Positions 1-8,642 of a DNA stretch of 64,000 nt are shown here, piece by piece (the stretch's first letter is position 1; the number at the start of each line of letters is the position of its first letter). Below the pieces are notes generated by a model. The model saw nothing but the letters and a program-made list of their open reading frames with translations, searched no databases and was not told the DNA's origin. The translations under genes and the position numbers were made by a program. The stretch is from Rhodococcus sp. 14-2483-1-2 (GTDB lineage Bacteria > Actinomycetota > Actinomycetes > Mycobacteriales > Mycobacteriaceae): assembly GCF_002259405.1 (NCBI RefSeq), contig NZ_NPFW01000007.1, forward strand, positions 62,001 through 126,000. Reading direction: 5' to 3'.

Positions 1-369
1 CAGCACTATGTCGGCGGCCTGCATGAACTCGAATCCGCCTGCCATGGCGTAGCCCTCGACGACGGCGACGACCGGCACCTCGACCTCCGAAATCGCGGCG
101 CAGGCCGCGCCGAAGTTGTCGAACAGGGGTTGCAATGCCGCCGGGCCCGACTCCCGCAATCTCTCGACCTCGCCGAAGTCGCCACCGACGCAGAAGTTTC
201 CGCCCCGGCCGCGAACGACGACGACGCAGACATCCGGCCGAGTTCCCAGGGTCCGGATCGCATCCTCCAACTGACGACCAAGCTCGATCGTGATGGCATT
301 CATCTGTTCGGGCCGATTCAGAAAGACTCGGCCGACGCGGCCGTCCACGACGGTGTCGACGACGCTCAC
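1..369 (-). CDS. Enoyl-CoA hydratase/isomerase family protein (partial, C-terminus cut by window)
   Basis: The 123 visible codons encode the N-terminal half of a crotonase. The segment [20 protein letters not shown] is the typical first helix region. [18 protein letters not shown] is the first oxyanion-hole loop, and [17 protein letters not shown] carries the second oxyanion glycine. The expected role is hydration or isomerisation of a 2-enoyl-CoA in the cytoplasm during beta-oxidation. The start is GTG at 369, whose TG is shared with the TGA stop of the upstream SDR (GTGA overlap), so it is translationally coupled to the SDR and MaoC genes. The far end lies beyond the window and the specific substrate cannot be told. 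Confidence 0.9.
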   Translation of the reverse strand, partial: MSVVDTVVDGRVGRVFLNRPEQMNAITIELGRQLEDAIRTLGTRPDVCVVVVRGRGGNFCVGGDFGEVERLRESGPAALQPLFDNFGAACAAISEVEVPVVAVVEGYAMAGGFEFMQAADIVL

Positions 370-1121
370 ATCAATCGACCTCCGCCGACCTCGAGGACGC
401 CGCCGGTCATGTAGCTCGACAACTCACTGGCGAGGAAGAGCACTGCATTGGCCACTTCCCGAGGCTCTCCCGCGCGCTTCATCGGGATCGCGGCCTCGCG
501 CTCGGCGAACACCTCGGGCGGCATCGCCTCGGTCATCGCCGTTCGGATCAGCCCGGGCTGTACCGAATTCACCCGCACGTTGTGGTGTGCCAACTCCTTG
601 GCCGCTGCCTTCGTCAGGCCGACGATGCCGGCCTTGGCGGCGCTGTAGTTCGTCTGGCCGGGATTGCCCGACTTCCCGGACAGGGACGAGATGTTGATGA
701 TCGACCCGGACTTCTGCTCGCGCATCACGGCCGACGCTGCCCGAACACCGAGCCAGGTACCACGCAGATGCACGGTGATCACAGCATCGAAATTGTCGAC
801 CGTCATCTTCTTCAGGGACGCGTCCCGCGTGATTCCTGCGTTGTTGACCATGATGTCGAGGCTGCCGAAATGCTCGACGGCCCTCGCCACCAGGGAGTCG
901 ACCGCGGCCTCGTCCGTGACGTCCGCACCGACTCCGATTGCACGGTCACCGAGGGCCACTGCAGCTGCAGTGGCCGCTGCGGCGTCGAGATCCGCCAGGA
1001 CGACCGACGCACCACCTGCGTGCAGCACCCGAGCGATCTCGAGGCCTATCCCCTGGGCTGCACCGGTGACGATCGCCGTCCTACCCTGCACCAGGGCCAC
1101 GTCCACTACGTGCCCGCTCAT
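366..1121 (-). CDS. SDR family oxidoreductase, FabG-like 3-oxoacyl/3-hydroxyacyl-CoA reductase
   Basis: This is a 251-residue classical short-chain dehydrogenase. The nucleotide-binding glycine motif is [13 protein letters not shown], the NNAG motif lies near residue 90, and the catalytic Ser and YxxxK are in SSLSGKSG and NYSAAKAG. It ends VGGGRLM as FabG homologues do. The likely role is interconversion of a 3-hydroxyacyl thioester and its 3-oxoacyl form, or oxidation of an alicyclic alcohol. ATG 1121 is chosen because it overlaps the stop of the MaoC gene (ATGA) and puts the Rossmann motif at the usual N-terminal position; longer frames would run through the MaoC gene. It is the middle gene of a MaoC-SDR-ECH operon. 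Confidence 0.9.
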   Translation of the reverse strand: MSGHVVDVALVQGRTAIVTGAAQGIGLEIARVLHAGGASVVLADLDAAAATAAAVALGDRAIGVGADVTDEAAVDSLVARAVEHFGSLDIMVNNAGITRDASLKKMTVDNFDAVITVHLRGTWLGVRAASAVMREQKSGSIINISSLSGKSGNPGQTNYSAAKAGIVGLTKAAAKELAHHNVRVNSVQPGLIRTAMTEAMPPEVFAEREAAIPMKRAGEPREVANAVLFLASELSSYMTGGVLEVGGGRLM

Positions 1122-1570
1122 CCGATGTACCGCACGACGGACTCGATGACGCTCGCCGGCTTGGTGGCACCCTCGACGTTCATCGTCGTCACGAACACCG
1201 CCTGCACCGCACCCTCCAGGCTCTGCACACTGTCGATCCGGGCGGAGGCCGAGAGCCGGGCACCGACACGAACCGGGCTGGGAAAACGCACCTTGTTCAT
1301 TCCGTAGTTCACAGCCATCGAAATGTTGTCGACCCGGTAGAGCTGGTTCAGGAACAGCGGCAGCAGCGACAGCGTGAGCAGGCCGTGGGCGATGGTGCCT
1401 CCGAACGGCCCGGACGCAGCTCGCTCGGGATCGACATGGATCCACTGGTGATCGCCGGTTGCATCGGCAAACAGATCGACCCGCTCCTGGTCGACGACCA
1501 GCCAGTCGGTGGTTCCGAGATCGCATCCGGCTGCGTCCTTCAGCTCGTGCAACCCCTCGAAGATCTTCAT
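1118..1570 (-). CDS. MaoC-like hotdog dehydratase (R-specific enoyl-CoA hydratase type)
   Basis: The protein has 150 residues, one hotdog domain. The segment [17 protein letters not shown] carries the hydratase-2 Asp/His pair, and [17 protein letters not shown] is the second conserved block. MaoC proteins of this size hydrate short- or medium-chain 2-enoyl-CoAs to the (R)-3-hydroxyacyl-CoA. It is first in the leftward operon with the SDR and enoyl-CoA hydratase. ATG 1570 (MKIFEG) fits family N-termini; an ATG four codons upstream at 1582 is also possible. An AT-rich operator-like element lies just upstream at 1607-1621. Confidence 0.88.
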   Translation of the reverse strand: MKIFEGLHELKDAAGCDLGTTDWLVVDQERVDLFADATGDHQWIHVDPERAASGPFGGTIAHGLLTLSLLPLFLNQLYRVDNISMAVNYGMNKVRFPSPVRVGARLSASARIDSVQSLEGAVQAVFVTTMNVEGATKPASVIESVVRYIG

Positions 1571-1606
1571 ACAGCGCCCCATCTCGTAGGTATAGTATTT
1601 GAATTG

Positions 1607-1621
1607 AATCTAAATTAAAGT
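1607..1621. promoter_or_regulatory. Operator-like AATCTA-N3-TAGATT element, copy A
   Basis: The element sits in the 92-bp gap between the leftward MaoC operon and the rightward SDR, within a very AT-rich stretch. It matches the inferred consensus AATCTA-N3-TAGATT at 10 of 12 arm positions (left arm perfect, right arm TAAAGT). Related sites occur at other operon heads in the first 22 kb. It is inferred to bind a local TetR-family regulator, most simply the one encoded at 2468-3142; this is not proven by sequence. Confidence 0.45.
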
Positions 1622-1662
1622 AAGCGTCCAGTCAATCGTCGGACGGCAGCGAAGGGGCAAGA

Positions 1663-2460
1663 ATGGATCTCGGATTGGTCGGCGCGCGGGTGCTGGTGAC
1701 CGGAGGCGCGTCCAACATCGGACGGGGCATCGTCCACGCCTTTGCGGAGGAAGGCTGCCGGATCGTCATCAGCGACATCGACGGCGAGCAGGCGGACAAG
1801 GTTGCCGCAGAAGCCCTCGCCCTGGGTGCGGAGTCCGCGCTGGTCTGCGCGGGCGACCTGACCGACCCGGACGCCGCCGACGCAGCCGTCGATACGGTCA
1901 CGAGCAACTGGGGCGGCATCGACGTCCTGGTCAACAACGCGGGGTGGAGCGTGCCGGGGTTCCTGAGCGAGGATACCGATCGCGCACGCTGGCAACGGAC
2001 CGTCGAGGTGAATTTCTACACCGCGGTAGCAACCACCCAGGCAGCCCTGAAGCCGATGACCGAGGCGGGGTGCGGCTCGATCGTCTTCATCGCCAGCGAC
2101 GCGGCGTTCGGACAGATTCGCCAGGGGATCTACGGGGCCACCAAAGCGGCGGTGGTCGCGCTGGCCCGAACGACCGCAAAAGAGCAGGGCAGGCACGGAA
2201 TTCGATCCAACATCGTCTGCCCCGGCCTGGTCATCCCGGACGGACCGGAGGCGGTGGGCAGCGGAAGCCTGTGGTCGGTCGGACAGGACGCCGTCTTCAA
2301 CGACAAGCAGATCGAGTATCTACGGAAGGACACTCCCCTACGCCGGCTGACGACCGCCGACGACGTCGCCAAGTCGGTTCTGTGGCTGTCCTCCGAATCC
2401 GCCGCCCGCCAGGTGACCGGTCAGATGTTCTCCGTCAGCGGCGGATACACGATGCCATGA
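1663..2460 (+). CDS. SDR family oxidoreductase
   Basis: A 265-residue short-chain dehydrogenase. It shows TGGASNIGRGI for NAD(P) binding, NNAG, a catalytic Ser in FIASDAA, YGATK as the YxxxK motif, and a C-terminal SVSGGYTMP typical of this group. It is expected to oxidise or reduce a hydroxyl/keto group on an intermediate of the acyl-CoA pathway encoded around it. The gene is transcribed away from the MaoC operon and is followed after 7 bp by the TetR gene, so the two are probably cotranscribed. The substrate cannot be read from the sequence. Confidence 0.88.
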   Translation: MDLGLVGARVLVTGGASNIGRGIVHAFAEEGCRIVISDIDGEQADKVAAEALALGAESALVCAGDLTDPDAADAAVDTVTSNWGGIDVLVNNAGWSVPGFLSEDTDRARWQRTVEVNFYTAVATTQAALKPMTEAGCGSIVFIASDAAFGQIRQGIYGATKAAVVALARTTAKEQGRHGIRSNIVCPGLVIPDGPEAVGSGSLWSVGQDAVFNDKQIEYLRKDTPLRRLTTADDVAKSVLWLSSESAARQVTGQMFSVSGGYTMP

Positions 2461-2467
2461 GCACGCC

Positions 2468-3142
2468 GTGAAGCCGAGCAACACCAGAACCTCGTCGCTC
2501 ACCCGCGATCGCGGCGATGCCACTCGCCAGCGAATATTGACCGCTGCGGCCACGGTGTTGAGCACCAAAGGGTATGCAGCCACCCGATTGTCCGATATCG
2601 CCGCCGAGGCCGACGTACGAACTCCCGGCGTCTACTACTACTTCGCGTCTCGGGACGAATTGATCGCCGAGGTCATGCGAGTGGGTCAGCGTCGAGTGCG
2701 CGAGCACGTCGAGTCCGCCCTGGCCTCGGTTCCCGATGATGCCGGGCCCCGTGAACGAATCCGAGTTGCGGTCGAGGCGCACCTGCGGGTGGAACTCGAG
2801 TTGTCGGAGTTCGCCACGGCGGTCACCCGGAACACCAGCCAGCTGACGGAACAGGTCCGCGGCGCCCAGCAGGCGGAGAGCGACAGGTACCACCGGATGT
2901 GGCGCACGCTCCTCGAAACCGCACGCAGCGAGGGCCTGCTCCTACCGGACCTCGACCTCGGGATTGCGCGCATGCTCGTCATCGGGGCACTGAACTGGAC
3001 GCCGGAGTGGTGGCGCACCTCGACCGACTCGATCGACGTGTTGGTCGCCACTGCGCAAAGCATCGTATGCGCCGGGCTTTTCGGGATCCCCGCAGATCCG
3101 GGCGACGGTGGTTCCACTTTTGATTCTATGTTAAATTCTTGA
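2468..3142 (+). CDS. TetR/AcrR family transcriptional regulator
   Basis: The protein has 224 residues. Residues about 10-60 form the TetR helix-turn-helix, seen as QRILTAAATVLSTKGYAATR followed by LSDIAAEADVRTPGVYYYFASRDELIAEVM. The remainder is a helical ligand-binding and dimer domain of normal size. The start is GTG 2468, 7 bp after the SDR stop. Its position between the SDR and the thiolase operon, and the palindrome overlapping its own 3-prime end (3123-3137), make it the best candidate for the regulator of the whole catabolic locus, with an acyl-CoA intermediate as likely inducer. That role is inferred. Confidence 0.88.
   Translation: MKPSNTRTSSLTRDRGDATRQRILTAAATVLSTKGYAATRLSDIAAEADVRTPGVYYYFASRDELIAEVMRVGQRRVREHVESALASVPDDAGPRERIRVAVEAHLRVELELSEFATAVTRNTSQLTEQVRGAQQAESDRYHRMWRTLLETARSEGLLLPDLDLGIARMLVIGALNWTPEWWRTSTDSIDVLVATAQSIVCAGLFGIPADPGDGGSTFDSMLNS
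3123..3137. promoter_or_regulatory. Operator-like AATCTA-N3-TAGATT element, copy B
   Basis: The sequence ATTCTA-TGT-TAAATT overlaps the last codons of the TetR gene, 32-46 bp before the thiolase start. It matches the inferred consensus at 10 of 12 arm positions. The location is suitable for control of the thiolase-to-carboxylase operon. The AT-rich bases here also force unusual codons at the end of the TetR protein, which suggests selection for a site. Confidence 0.45.
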
Positions 3143-3168
3143 AATATCGCCAGCAACCAGGAGGACAC

Positions 3169-4320
3169 ATGCCCGAGGCCTATATCGTCGACGCCACCCG
3201 TACCGCTGTGGGACGCCGGAAAGGAGGTTTCGCACAGTCACATCCGGCCGACATGGCCGCACACGTCATCAAGACGCTCGTCGAGCGCAATTCGTTCGAT
3301 CCCGCCGCGATCGACGACGTGATCCTCGGTTGCCTGGACAACATCGGCTCGCAGGCAGGCGACATCGCCCGGACCGCAGCCCTCGCTGCCGGTCTGCCGG
3401 AAACGGTTCCCGGCGTCACGATCGACCGCCAGTGCGGATCCGCCCAGCAGGCAGTACATTTCGCTGCACAGGGCGTCATGAGCGGCACCACCGACCTGAT
3501 CGTCGCCGGCGGCGTCCAGAAAATGAGCCAGTACCCGATTCTGAGCGCCTTCACCGCCGGCGAGCCCTTCGGCTCCACCGATCCCTGGACCGGTTCCGAC
3601 GGCTGGGCCGCTCGATACGGCAGCGAAGAGATCTCCCAGTTCCGCGGAGCCGAGATGATCGCCGAGCGCTGGAACATCAGCCGACAGGACAGCGAGGCGT
3701 TTGCGCTGCGCAGCCACCAACGCGCGCTTGCTGCCATCGCCGCCGGGCACTTCGAGCGGGAGATCACCCCGTTCGCAGGGATCTCGACGGACGAGGGCCC
3801 GCGCGCCGACACCACCCTCGAGAAGATGGCCTCGCTGCAGACTCTCACCCCGGGCGGCACCCTGACTGCCGCTGCCGCAAGCCAGATCTCGGATGGCTCG
3901 GCCGCCCTGCTGATCGCCTCGGAGGACGCCGTCGCACAGTACGGCTTCACTCCGCGTGCCCGTATTCACCACATGTCGGTCCTCGGAGCAGACCCCGTGA
4001 TGATGCTGAGCGCTCCCATTCCGGCAACACAGCACGCCCTCAAGAAGACGGGCATGTCCATCGACGACATCGACGTCGTCGAAATCAACGAGGCATTCGC
4101 GCCGGTCGTGCTCGCCTGGTTGGCCGACATCGGTGCCGACCCGGCGAAGGTCAATCCCAACGGCGGCGCGATCGCTCTCGGTCACCCGATCGGCTGCACC
4201 GGGGCACGGCTGATGGTCTCGATGCTGCACGAGCTGGAGCGCACCGGCGGACGCTACGGCCTGCAGACCATGTGCGAGGGCGGCGGCCAGGCCAACGTCA
4301 CCATCATCGAAAGGCTCTGA
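3169..4320 (+). CDS. Thiolase family protein (acetyl-CoA C-acyltransferase)
   Basis: The protein has 383 residues, normal for thiolases. The nucleophilic Cys is residue 89 in DRQCGSAQQAVHFAAQG. NEAFAPVV and NPNGGAIALGHPIGCTGARL give the catalytic His, and the second Cys is in MCEGGGQANV close to the C-terminus. The enzyme cleaves 3-oxoacyl-CoA with CoA to release acetyl- or propionyl-CoA. ATG 3169 is chosen because AGGAGG lies 5 bp upstream. It is the first gene of a tight seven-gene rightward series ending with the carboxyltransferase at 10204. Confidence 0.93.
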   Translation: MPEAYIVDATRTAVGRRKGGFAQSHPADMAAHVIKTLVERNSFDPAAIDDVILGCLDNIGSQAGDIARTAALAAGLPETVPGVTIDRQCGSAQQAVHFAAQGVMSGTTDLIVAGGVQKMSQYPILSAFTAGEPFGSTDPWTGSDGWAARYGSEEISQFRGAEMIAERWNISRQDSEAFALRSHQRALAAIAAGHFEREITPFAGISTDEGPRADTTLEKMASLQTLTPGGTLTAAAASQISDGSAALLIASEDAVAQYGFTPRARIHHMSVLGADPVMMLSAPIPATQHALKKTGMSIDDIDVVEINEAFAPVVLAWLADIGADPAKVNPNGGAIALGHPIGCTGARLMVSMLHELERTGGRYGLQTMCEGGGQANVTIIERL

Positions 4321-4321
4321 C

Positions 4322-5470
4322 ATGGATCGTCAGCTCTACACCGAGGATCACGAGATCTATCGGGAATCGGTGCGCGACTTCCTCGCTCGCGAGGTCGAGC
4401 CGCACAAGGACAAGTGGGACGAGGCCCGGTGGATCGACCGCGAGGTCTTCGCGAAGGCCGCCTCGCAGGGCTTGTACGGAATCCAGATCCCCGAGCAGTA
4501 CGGCGGTTCCGGCGAGACCGACTATCGATACCGCATGGTCGTGTGCGAAGAAGTCGCCCGCATCAACGCACTGTCGTTCGGCCTCACCGTCGCTCTGCAG
4601 GACGACCTGTTCCTGGCGTACCTGCTCGATCTGACGACCGACGATCAGAAGCAGCGGTGGCTGCCCTCGATCGCCTCCGGTGAGAAGATCGGCGCGCTGG
4701 CGATGACCGAGCCGGGAACCGGAAGCGATCTGCGTGGCATCAAGACCTCTGCCCGACGCGAGGGCGACGAGTTCATCCTCAACGGCCAGAAGACGTTCAT
4801 CTCCAGCGGAATCATGGCCGATCTGCTCGTCGTCGCTGTGCGTACCAACCCCGAGGGCGGCTCGCGTGGCTTCAGCCTCTTCGTCGTCGAACGGGACACA
4901 CCGGGTTTCGAGCGGGGCCGCAAGCTCGACAAGATCGGCCTCCCCGGCCAGGACACCGCGGAACTGTTCTTCGAGGATGCGCGTGTTCCGGCGAGCAACC
5001 TTCTCGGTGAGGAGGGGCTCGGACTGCAGTATCTGATGGGCCACCTCCCGAGGGAGCGGCTCGGGGTCACCGCCATGGCGCTGGCCACCACCCGGGCGAT
5101 CTTCGACATCACCGTGGCGTACTGCAAGGACCGCAAGGCATTCGGCAAGCCGATCTCGACCTTCCAGCACATTCAGTTCGAGCTGGCCGAGATGTCGACC
5201 GAGATCGACATCGCCGAGGCCTACGTCGATCGCTCTGTGCGCGCGTACAACGACGGCACCCTCAGTGACGTCGATGCAGCCAAGGGCAAGTGGTTCGTGA
5301 GCGAACTGCAGAAGCGGGTCATCGATCGGTGCCTGCAGTTGCACGGCGGGTACGGATTCATGAACGAATACGCCGTCGGAAAAGCGTACGTGGACACTCG
5401 CATCCAGACGATCTACGGCGGCACCACCGAAATCATGAAGCAGATCATCGGTCGCGACCTGATCGCATGA
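4322..5470 (+). CDS. Acyl-CoA dehydrogenase (LCAD/isovaleryl-CoA dehydrogenase-like)
   Basis: The protein is 382 residues with the three-part ACAD fold: an N-terminal helical domain, a central FAD beta-domain with MTEPGTGSDLRGIKT, and a C-terminal helical domain with LQLHGGYGFMNEYAV. The C-terminal IYGGTTEIMKQIIGRDL lacks the usual Glu of the YEGT motif. A Glu in LPRERLG sits at the helix-G position used as catalytic base by long-chain and isovaleryl-CoA dehydrogenases. It should form 2-enoyl-CoA with FAD, passing electrons to ETF. It starts 1 bp after the thiolase stop and overlaps the next frame. Confidence 0.92.
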   Translation: MDRQLYTEDHEIYRESVRDFLAREVEPHKDKWDEARWIDREVFAKAASQGLYGIQIPEQYGGSGETDYRYRMVVCEEVARINALSFGLTVALQDDLFLAYLLDLTTDDQKQRWLPSIASGEKIGALAMTEPGTGSDLRGIKTSARREGDEFILNGQKTFISSGIMADLLVVAVRTNPEGGSRGFSLFVVERDTPGFERGRKLDKIGLPGQDTAELFFEDARVPASNLLGEEGLGLQYLMGHLPRERLGVTAMALATTRAIFDITVAYCKDRKAFGKPISTFQHIQFELAEMSTEIDIAEAYVDRSVRAYNDGTLSDVDAAKGKWFVSELQKRVIDRCLQLHGGYGFMNEYAVGKAYVDTRIQTIYGGTTEIMKQIIGRDLIA

Positions 5471-5574
5471 AAGACAACGGTGACGCTCGAGTGCACAGAT
5501 CCTCGGGCGTCACCGTTCTCGACCACCTCGTCGGGTATCGAGCCGACGAGACCACGGACCTCGGACGGAGTGGA

Positions 5575-6423
5575 ATGTCCCTCAGCGGCCATCGAAGGCG
5601 ATCGGTGCTCATCGCACCGGCATCCGACGAACGCAAAGCGCTCAAAGCCCTGCACTCGGACGCCGACGAGGTCGTTCTCGATCTCGAGGATGCCGTGGTG
5701 CCGGCGCAGAAGCAGATGGCTCGCGATACGGCAGTGCGTCTGGCCGACGAGCATGCGGCCGGGCGCACCGTGTCGGTACGCATCAATGCGCCCGACTCTC
5801 CCTGGTACGCGGACGACGTGGCTGCTGTGTCGCAGTGCGCTCACCTCACCGGCATCGTCCTTCCGAAGGTCCACTCGCGCAGGGACATCGAGGATGTCGA
5901 CCGGGCTCTCGAGCACAACTCAGGACTGCGGATTCAAGCCCTGTTGGAGACACCCGAGGGGATTCTGAACGCGCGCGAGATCTGCGCCGCTTCGGAGCGA
6001 CTGAGTGCGGTGATCATCGGTTACGCGGACCTCGGCGCAGCGATCGGACGATCCCCCGCGGACATCCGACAGTGGATCTCCATCCAAGATCGGGTTCTGC
6101 TCGCGGCCCGCGCGGCAGGGGTGGCTGCCATCGACGGCCCGGCCCTCGGGATCGCCGACGACGAGAAGTTCCGGAGTGCGGTGACGTGGTCGGTCCAGCT
6201 GGGCTTCGACGGCAAATGGGTCATCCATCCGGCACAGATCGCCACGGTGACAACGGCGTTCACACCCACTGCCGAACAGGTGGAGCACGCTCGGCGCGTC
6301 GTCGAATCACTCGCGGTTGCCGAGGACGCGGGTGCGGGCGCGGCGTTGCTGGACGGACAGATGCTGGACGAGGCCGTTGCTGTCGCAGCCCGTCGCGTAC
6401 TGGCGCAGGCCGGTCGGCGATGA
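5575..6423 (+). CDS. HpcH/HpaI aldolase/citrate lyase family protein (CitE-like acyl-CoA lyase)
   Basis: The protein is 282 residues. It has the CitE-type TIM barrel: RRSVLIAPASDERKALKAL at the N-terminus, the acidic metal ligand region DEVVLDLEDAVVP, RINAPDSPWYADD, LLETPEGILNAREI with the conserved Glu, and GFDGKWVIHPAQI. The family cleaves beta-hydroxyacyl-CoAs such as malyl-, citramalyl- or HMG-type CoA esters. ATG 5575 gives the normal N-terminus and has GGAG upstream. An in-frame ATG at 5467 overlaps the previous stop (ATGA) and would add 36 atypical residues. The last base triplet overlaps the next start (ATGA). Confidence 0.87.
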   Translation: MSLSGHRRRSVLIAPASDERKALKALHSDADEVVLDLEDAVVPAQKQMARDTAVRLADEHAAGRTVSVRINAPDSPWYADDVAAVSQCAHLTGIVLPKVHSRRDIEDVDRALEHNSGLRIQALLETPEGILNAREICAASERLSAVIIGYADLGAAIGRSPADIRQWISIQDRVLLAARAAGVAAIDGPALGIADDEKFRSAVTWSVQLGFDGKWVIHPAQIATVTTAFTPTAEQVEHARRVVESLAVAEDAGAGAALLDGQMLDEAVAVAARRVLAQAGRR

Positions 6424-7436
6424 GCGAGGACACCGTACGGTCCCCCGTCCTGGTCGGTGGCCCGTACTTCGACGAACTGTCGGTCGGCCACGTGTTCGAC
6501 ACGGCCCCGACGGTGACCTTCACCGACGGAATGGCCGCAGTTCATCAATCGATACTCGGGATTCGGCTCCGCCTACCACTCGATGCCGGTCTGTCTCGAC
6601 GCGTCGCCGGCCACGGCGGAACCCTGGTGAACCCGGCGCTGGTCTGCGATGTCGCCATCGGCCAATCCACCACGGCCACACATCATGTGAAGGCAAACCT
6701 CTTCTATCGGGGTCTGCGCTTCCACACGCTCCCACGAATCGGCGATTCGCTCACCACGGTCACCACCGTCACCGGCCTACGCGAGAACTCACCGAAGCCA
6801 GGACGTCGATCGACCGGGCTGGCAGCGCTGCACATGAAGTCCACCGATCAGCGCGGGCGTACCGTCTTGGACTTCCATCGATGCGCCATGCTGCCGATCG
6901 GCGACGACCCCGACGAAGGACGAGTGCGTCACGACGACACTCTCGAGCCCACCGCACCTGCCGGCACCAAGGAGGGCGACGCCATCGTCGGCGGGCTCGA
7001 CCTCCCGACGTTCCGGACAGGAGCGAAGGGACCGCACTTCTCGCCGGAGCTCGCGGGCGTGACATTCGAATGCAGCGCCGACGTCGTCACCAGCGCACCG
7101 GAACTGGCGCGTTTGAGTCTCAATACCGCAGCAACACACCATGATCAGCGCTCGGGCCCGCTCGGACGGCTGGTGTACGGAGGTCACACCATCGGCCTCG
7201 CGCTGGCTCAGGCCACGCGGGCACTGCCGAACATCGTCACCGTTCTGGGCTGGGAATCGTGCGATCACCTCGCACCCGTCCGCGAGAACGACACCCTGAC
7301 CAGCACCGTATTCGTCGAACGCGCCGAACCGCTGAGCGAGGGCGGGATCCTGCACCTTCGCTCGGTCGTGCACTCGGTCGGCGACGGGGACTCCACAGAC
7401 GTACTCGACTGGCGCTTCTCCGCCCTGATGGCCTGA
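6420..7436 (+). CDS. MaoC family double-hotdog dehydratase (mesaconyl-CoA-hydratase-like)
   Basis: At 338 residues this is twice the size of a single hotdog. The N-terminal half starts GGPYFDELSVGHVFDTAPTV and the C-terminal half contains TFECSADVVTSAPELARLS, GRLVYGGHTIGLALAQATRA and LGWESCDHLAPVRENDTL. This arrangement matches proteins related to mesaconyl-CoA and beta-methylmalyl-CoA dehydratases, which are often next to CitE-like lyases as here. It would hydrate the double bond before cleavage by the upstream lyase. The ATG overlaps the CitE stop. The exact substrate is inferred only from context. Confidence 0.8.
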   Translation: MSEDTVRSPVLVGGPYFDELSVGHVFDTAPTVTFTDGMAAVHQSILGIRLRLPLDAGLSRRVAGHGGTLVNPALVCDVAIGQSTTATHHVKANLFYRGLRFHTLPRIGDSLTTVTTVTGLRENSPKPGRRSTGLAALHMKSTDQRGRTVLDFHRCAMLPIGDDPDEGRVRHDDTLEPTAPAGTKEGDAIVGGLDLPTFRTGAKGPHFSPELAGVTFECSADVVTSAPELARLSLNTAATHHDQRSGPLGRLVYGGHTIGLALAQATRALPNIVTVLGWESCDHLAPVRENDTLTSTVFVERAEPLSEGGILHLRSVVHSVGDGDSTDVLDWRFSALMA

Positions 7437-7484
7437 TCGCCCGCATTCCTGCCTTGCCTACCTGACAACGATCGAGAGGAAACC

Positions 7485-8642
7485 ATGAGCGCCCTATCTC
7501 AAGACGAGGCAATGATCGTCGATGCCGTTCGAGCGTGGGTGGACAAAGAGGTGCTTCCTGTCGTCCACGTGCTCGAGCACTCGAACACGTACCCCGAAGC
7601 GCTCATCGAGCAGATGAAAGATATGGGGATCTACGGACTCGCGATTCCCGAACCGTACGGTGAAGCGCCCGTCAGCATGCCCTGTTATGCCAGGGTCACC
7701 GAGGAACTGTCCCGAGGCTGGATGAGCCTCGCCGGCGCAATGGGCGGACACACCGTGGTCGCCAAACTGATCCTCGCGTTCGGGACCGAAGAACAGAAGA
7801 ATCACTACCTGCCTCGGATGGCCACCGGCGAGATCAGAGCCACCATGGCGCTGACCGAACCGGGCGGTGGCTCCGACCTCCAGGCGATGACGACGGTGGC
7901 GCGCAAGGACGGCGACGACTTCGTGGTGAACGGATCCAAGACGTGGATCAGCAATGCCCGCCGCTCGCAGCTGATCGCGTTGCTGTGCAAGACCGATCCC
8001 ACGGCCGAGCCGAAACATCGCGGTATCAGCATCCTGCTCGTCGAACACGGCCCAGGACTGACGGTCTCGCGTGATCTGCCCAAGCTCGGCTACAAGGGTG
8101 TCGAGAGCTGCGAGCTGACGTTCGAGGACTTCCGCGTACCGGTGTCCGCCGTACTCGGCGGGGCGGAGGGCAAAGGCTTCGCGCAGATGATGAAGGGCCT
8201 CGAGACCGGCCGAATCCAGGTCGCATCACGGGCTTTGGGCGTGGCCGGGGCTGCGCTCGAGTCGGCACTTCGCTACTCGCAGGACCGAGAGAGCTTCGGC
8301 AAGCCCATCTGGAAGCACCAGTCGATCGGCAACTACCTCGCGAACATGGCCACCAAGCTCACCGCTGCTCGCCAGCTGGTGCTCTACGCCGCCGAGAAGT
8401 TCGAGGCAGGCGAACGGTGCGACATGGAAGCCGGCATGGCCAAGCTGTACGCATCGGAGGTCGCCATGGAGATCGCCCTCGACGCTGTTCGCATCCATGG
8501 CGGCTACGGATATTCCACCGAGTACGACGTCGAGCGATACTTCCGCGACGCACCGCTGATGATCGTCGGCGAAGGCACCAACGAAATACAGCGAAACGTC
8601 ATCGTCTCGCAGCTCGTGGCACGCGGTGGCCTGGACAGCTGA
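7485..8642 (+). CDS. Acyl-CoA dehydrogenase
   Basis: A 385-residue acyl-CoA dehydrogenase. It contains ALTEPGGGSDLQAM for the flavin site, VRIHGGYGYSTEYDVERYFRD, and C-terminal MIVGEGTNEIQRNVIVSQL, in which the EGT motif supplies the catalytic Glu of the short/medium-chain type. It is therefore mechanistically different from the dehydrogenase at 4322. It lies 48 bp after the MaoC gene with GAGAGGAAA as ribosome binding site, and its stop overlaps the start of the carboxyltransferase gene (TGATG). It is expected to act on the main acyl-CoA chain before carboxylation or hydration. Confidence 0.92.
   Translation: MSALSQDEAMIVDAVRAWVDKEVLPVVHVLEHSNTYPEALIEQMKDMGIYGLAIPEPYGEAPVSMPCYARVTEELSRGWMSLAGAMGGHTVVAKLILAFGTEEQKNHYLPRMATGEIRATMALTEPGGGSDLQAMTTVARKDGDDFVVNGSKTWISNARRSQLIALLCKTDPTAEPKHRGISILLVEHGPGLTVSRDLPKLGYKGVESCELTFEDFRVPVSAVLGGAEGKGFAQMMKGLETGRIQVASRALGVAGAALESALRYSQDRESFGKPIWKHQSIGNYLANMATKLTAARQLVLYAAEKFEAGERCDMEAGMAKLYASEVAMEIALDAVRIHGGYGYSTEYDVERYFRDAPLMIVGEGTNEIQRNVIVSQLVARGGLDS

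Noticed and set aside
366-1526. A 386-codon leftward reading that would extend the SDR N-terminus by about 135 residues
   Set aside because: The extension is the MaoC gene in another frame; the MaoC reading has clear motifs and the SDR starts naturally at 1121 with an ATGA overlap.
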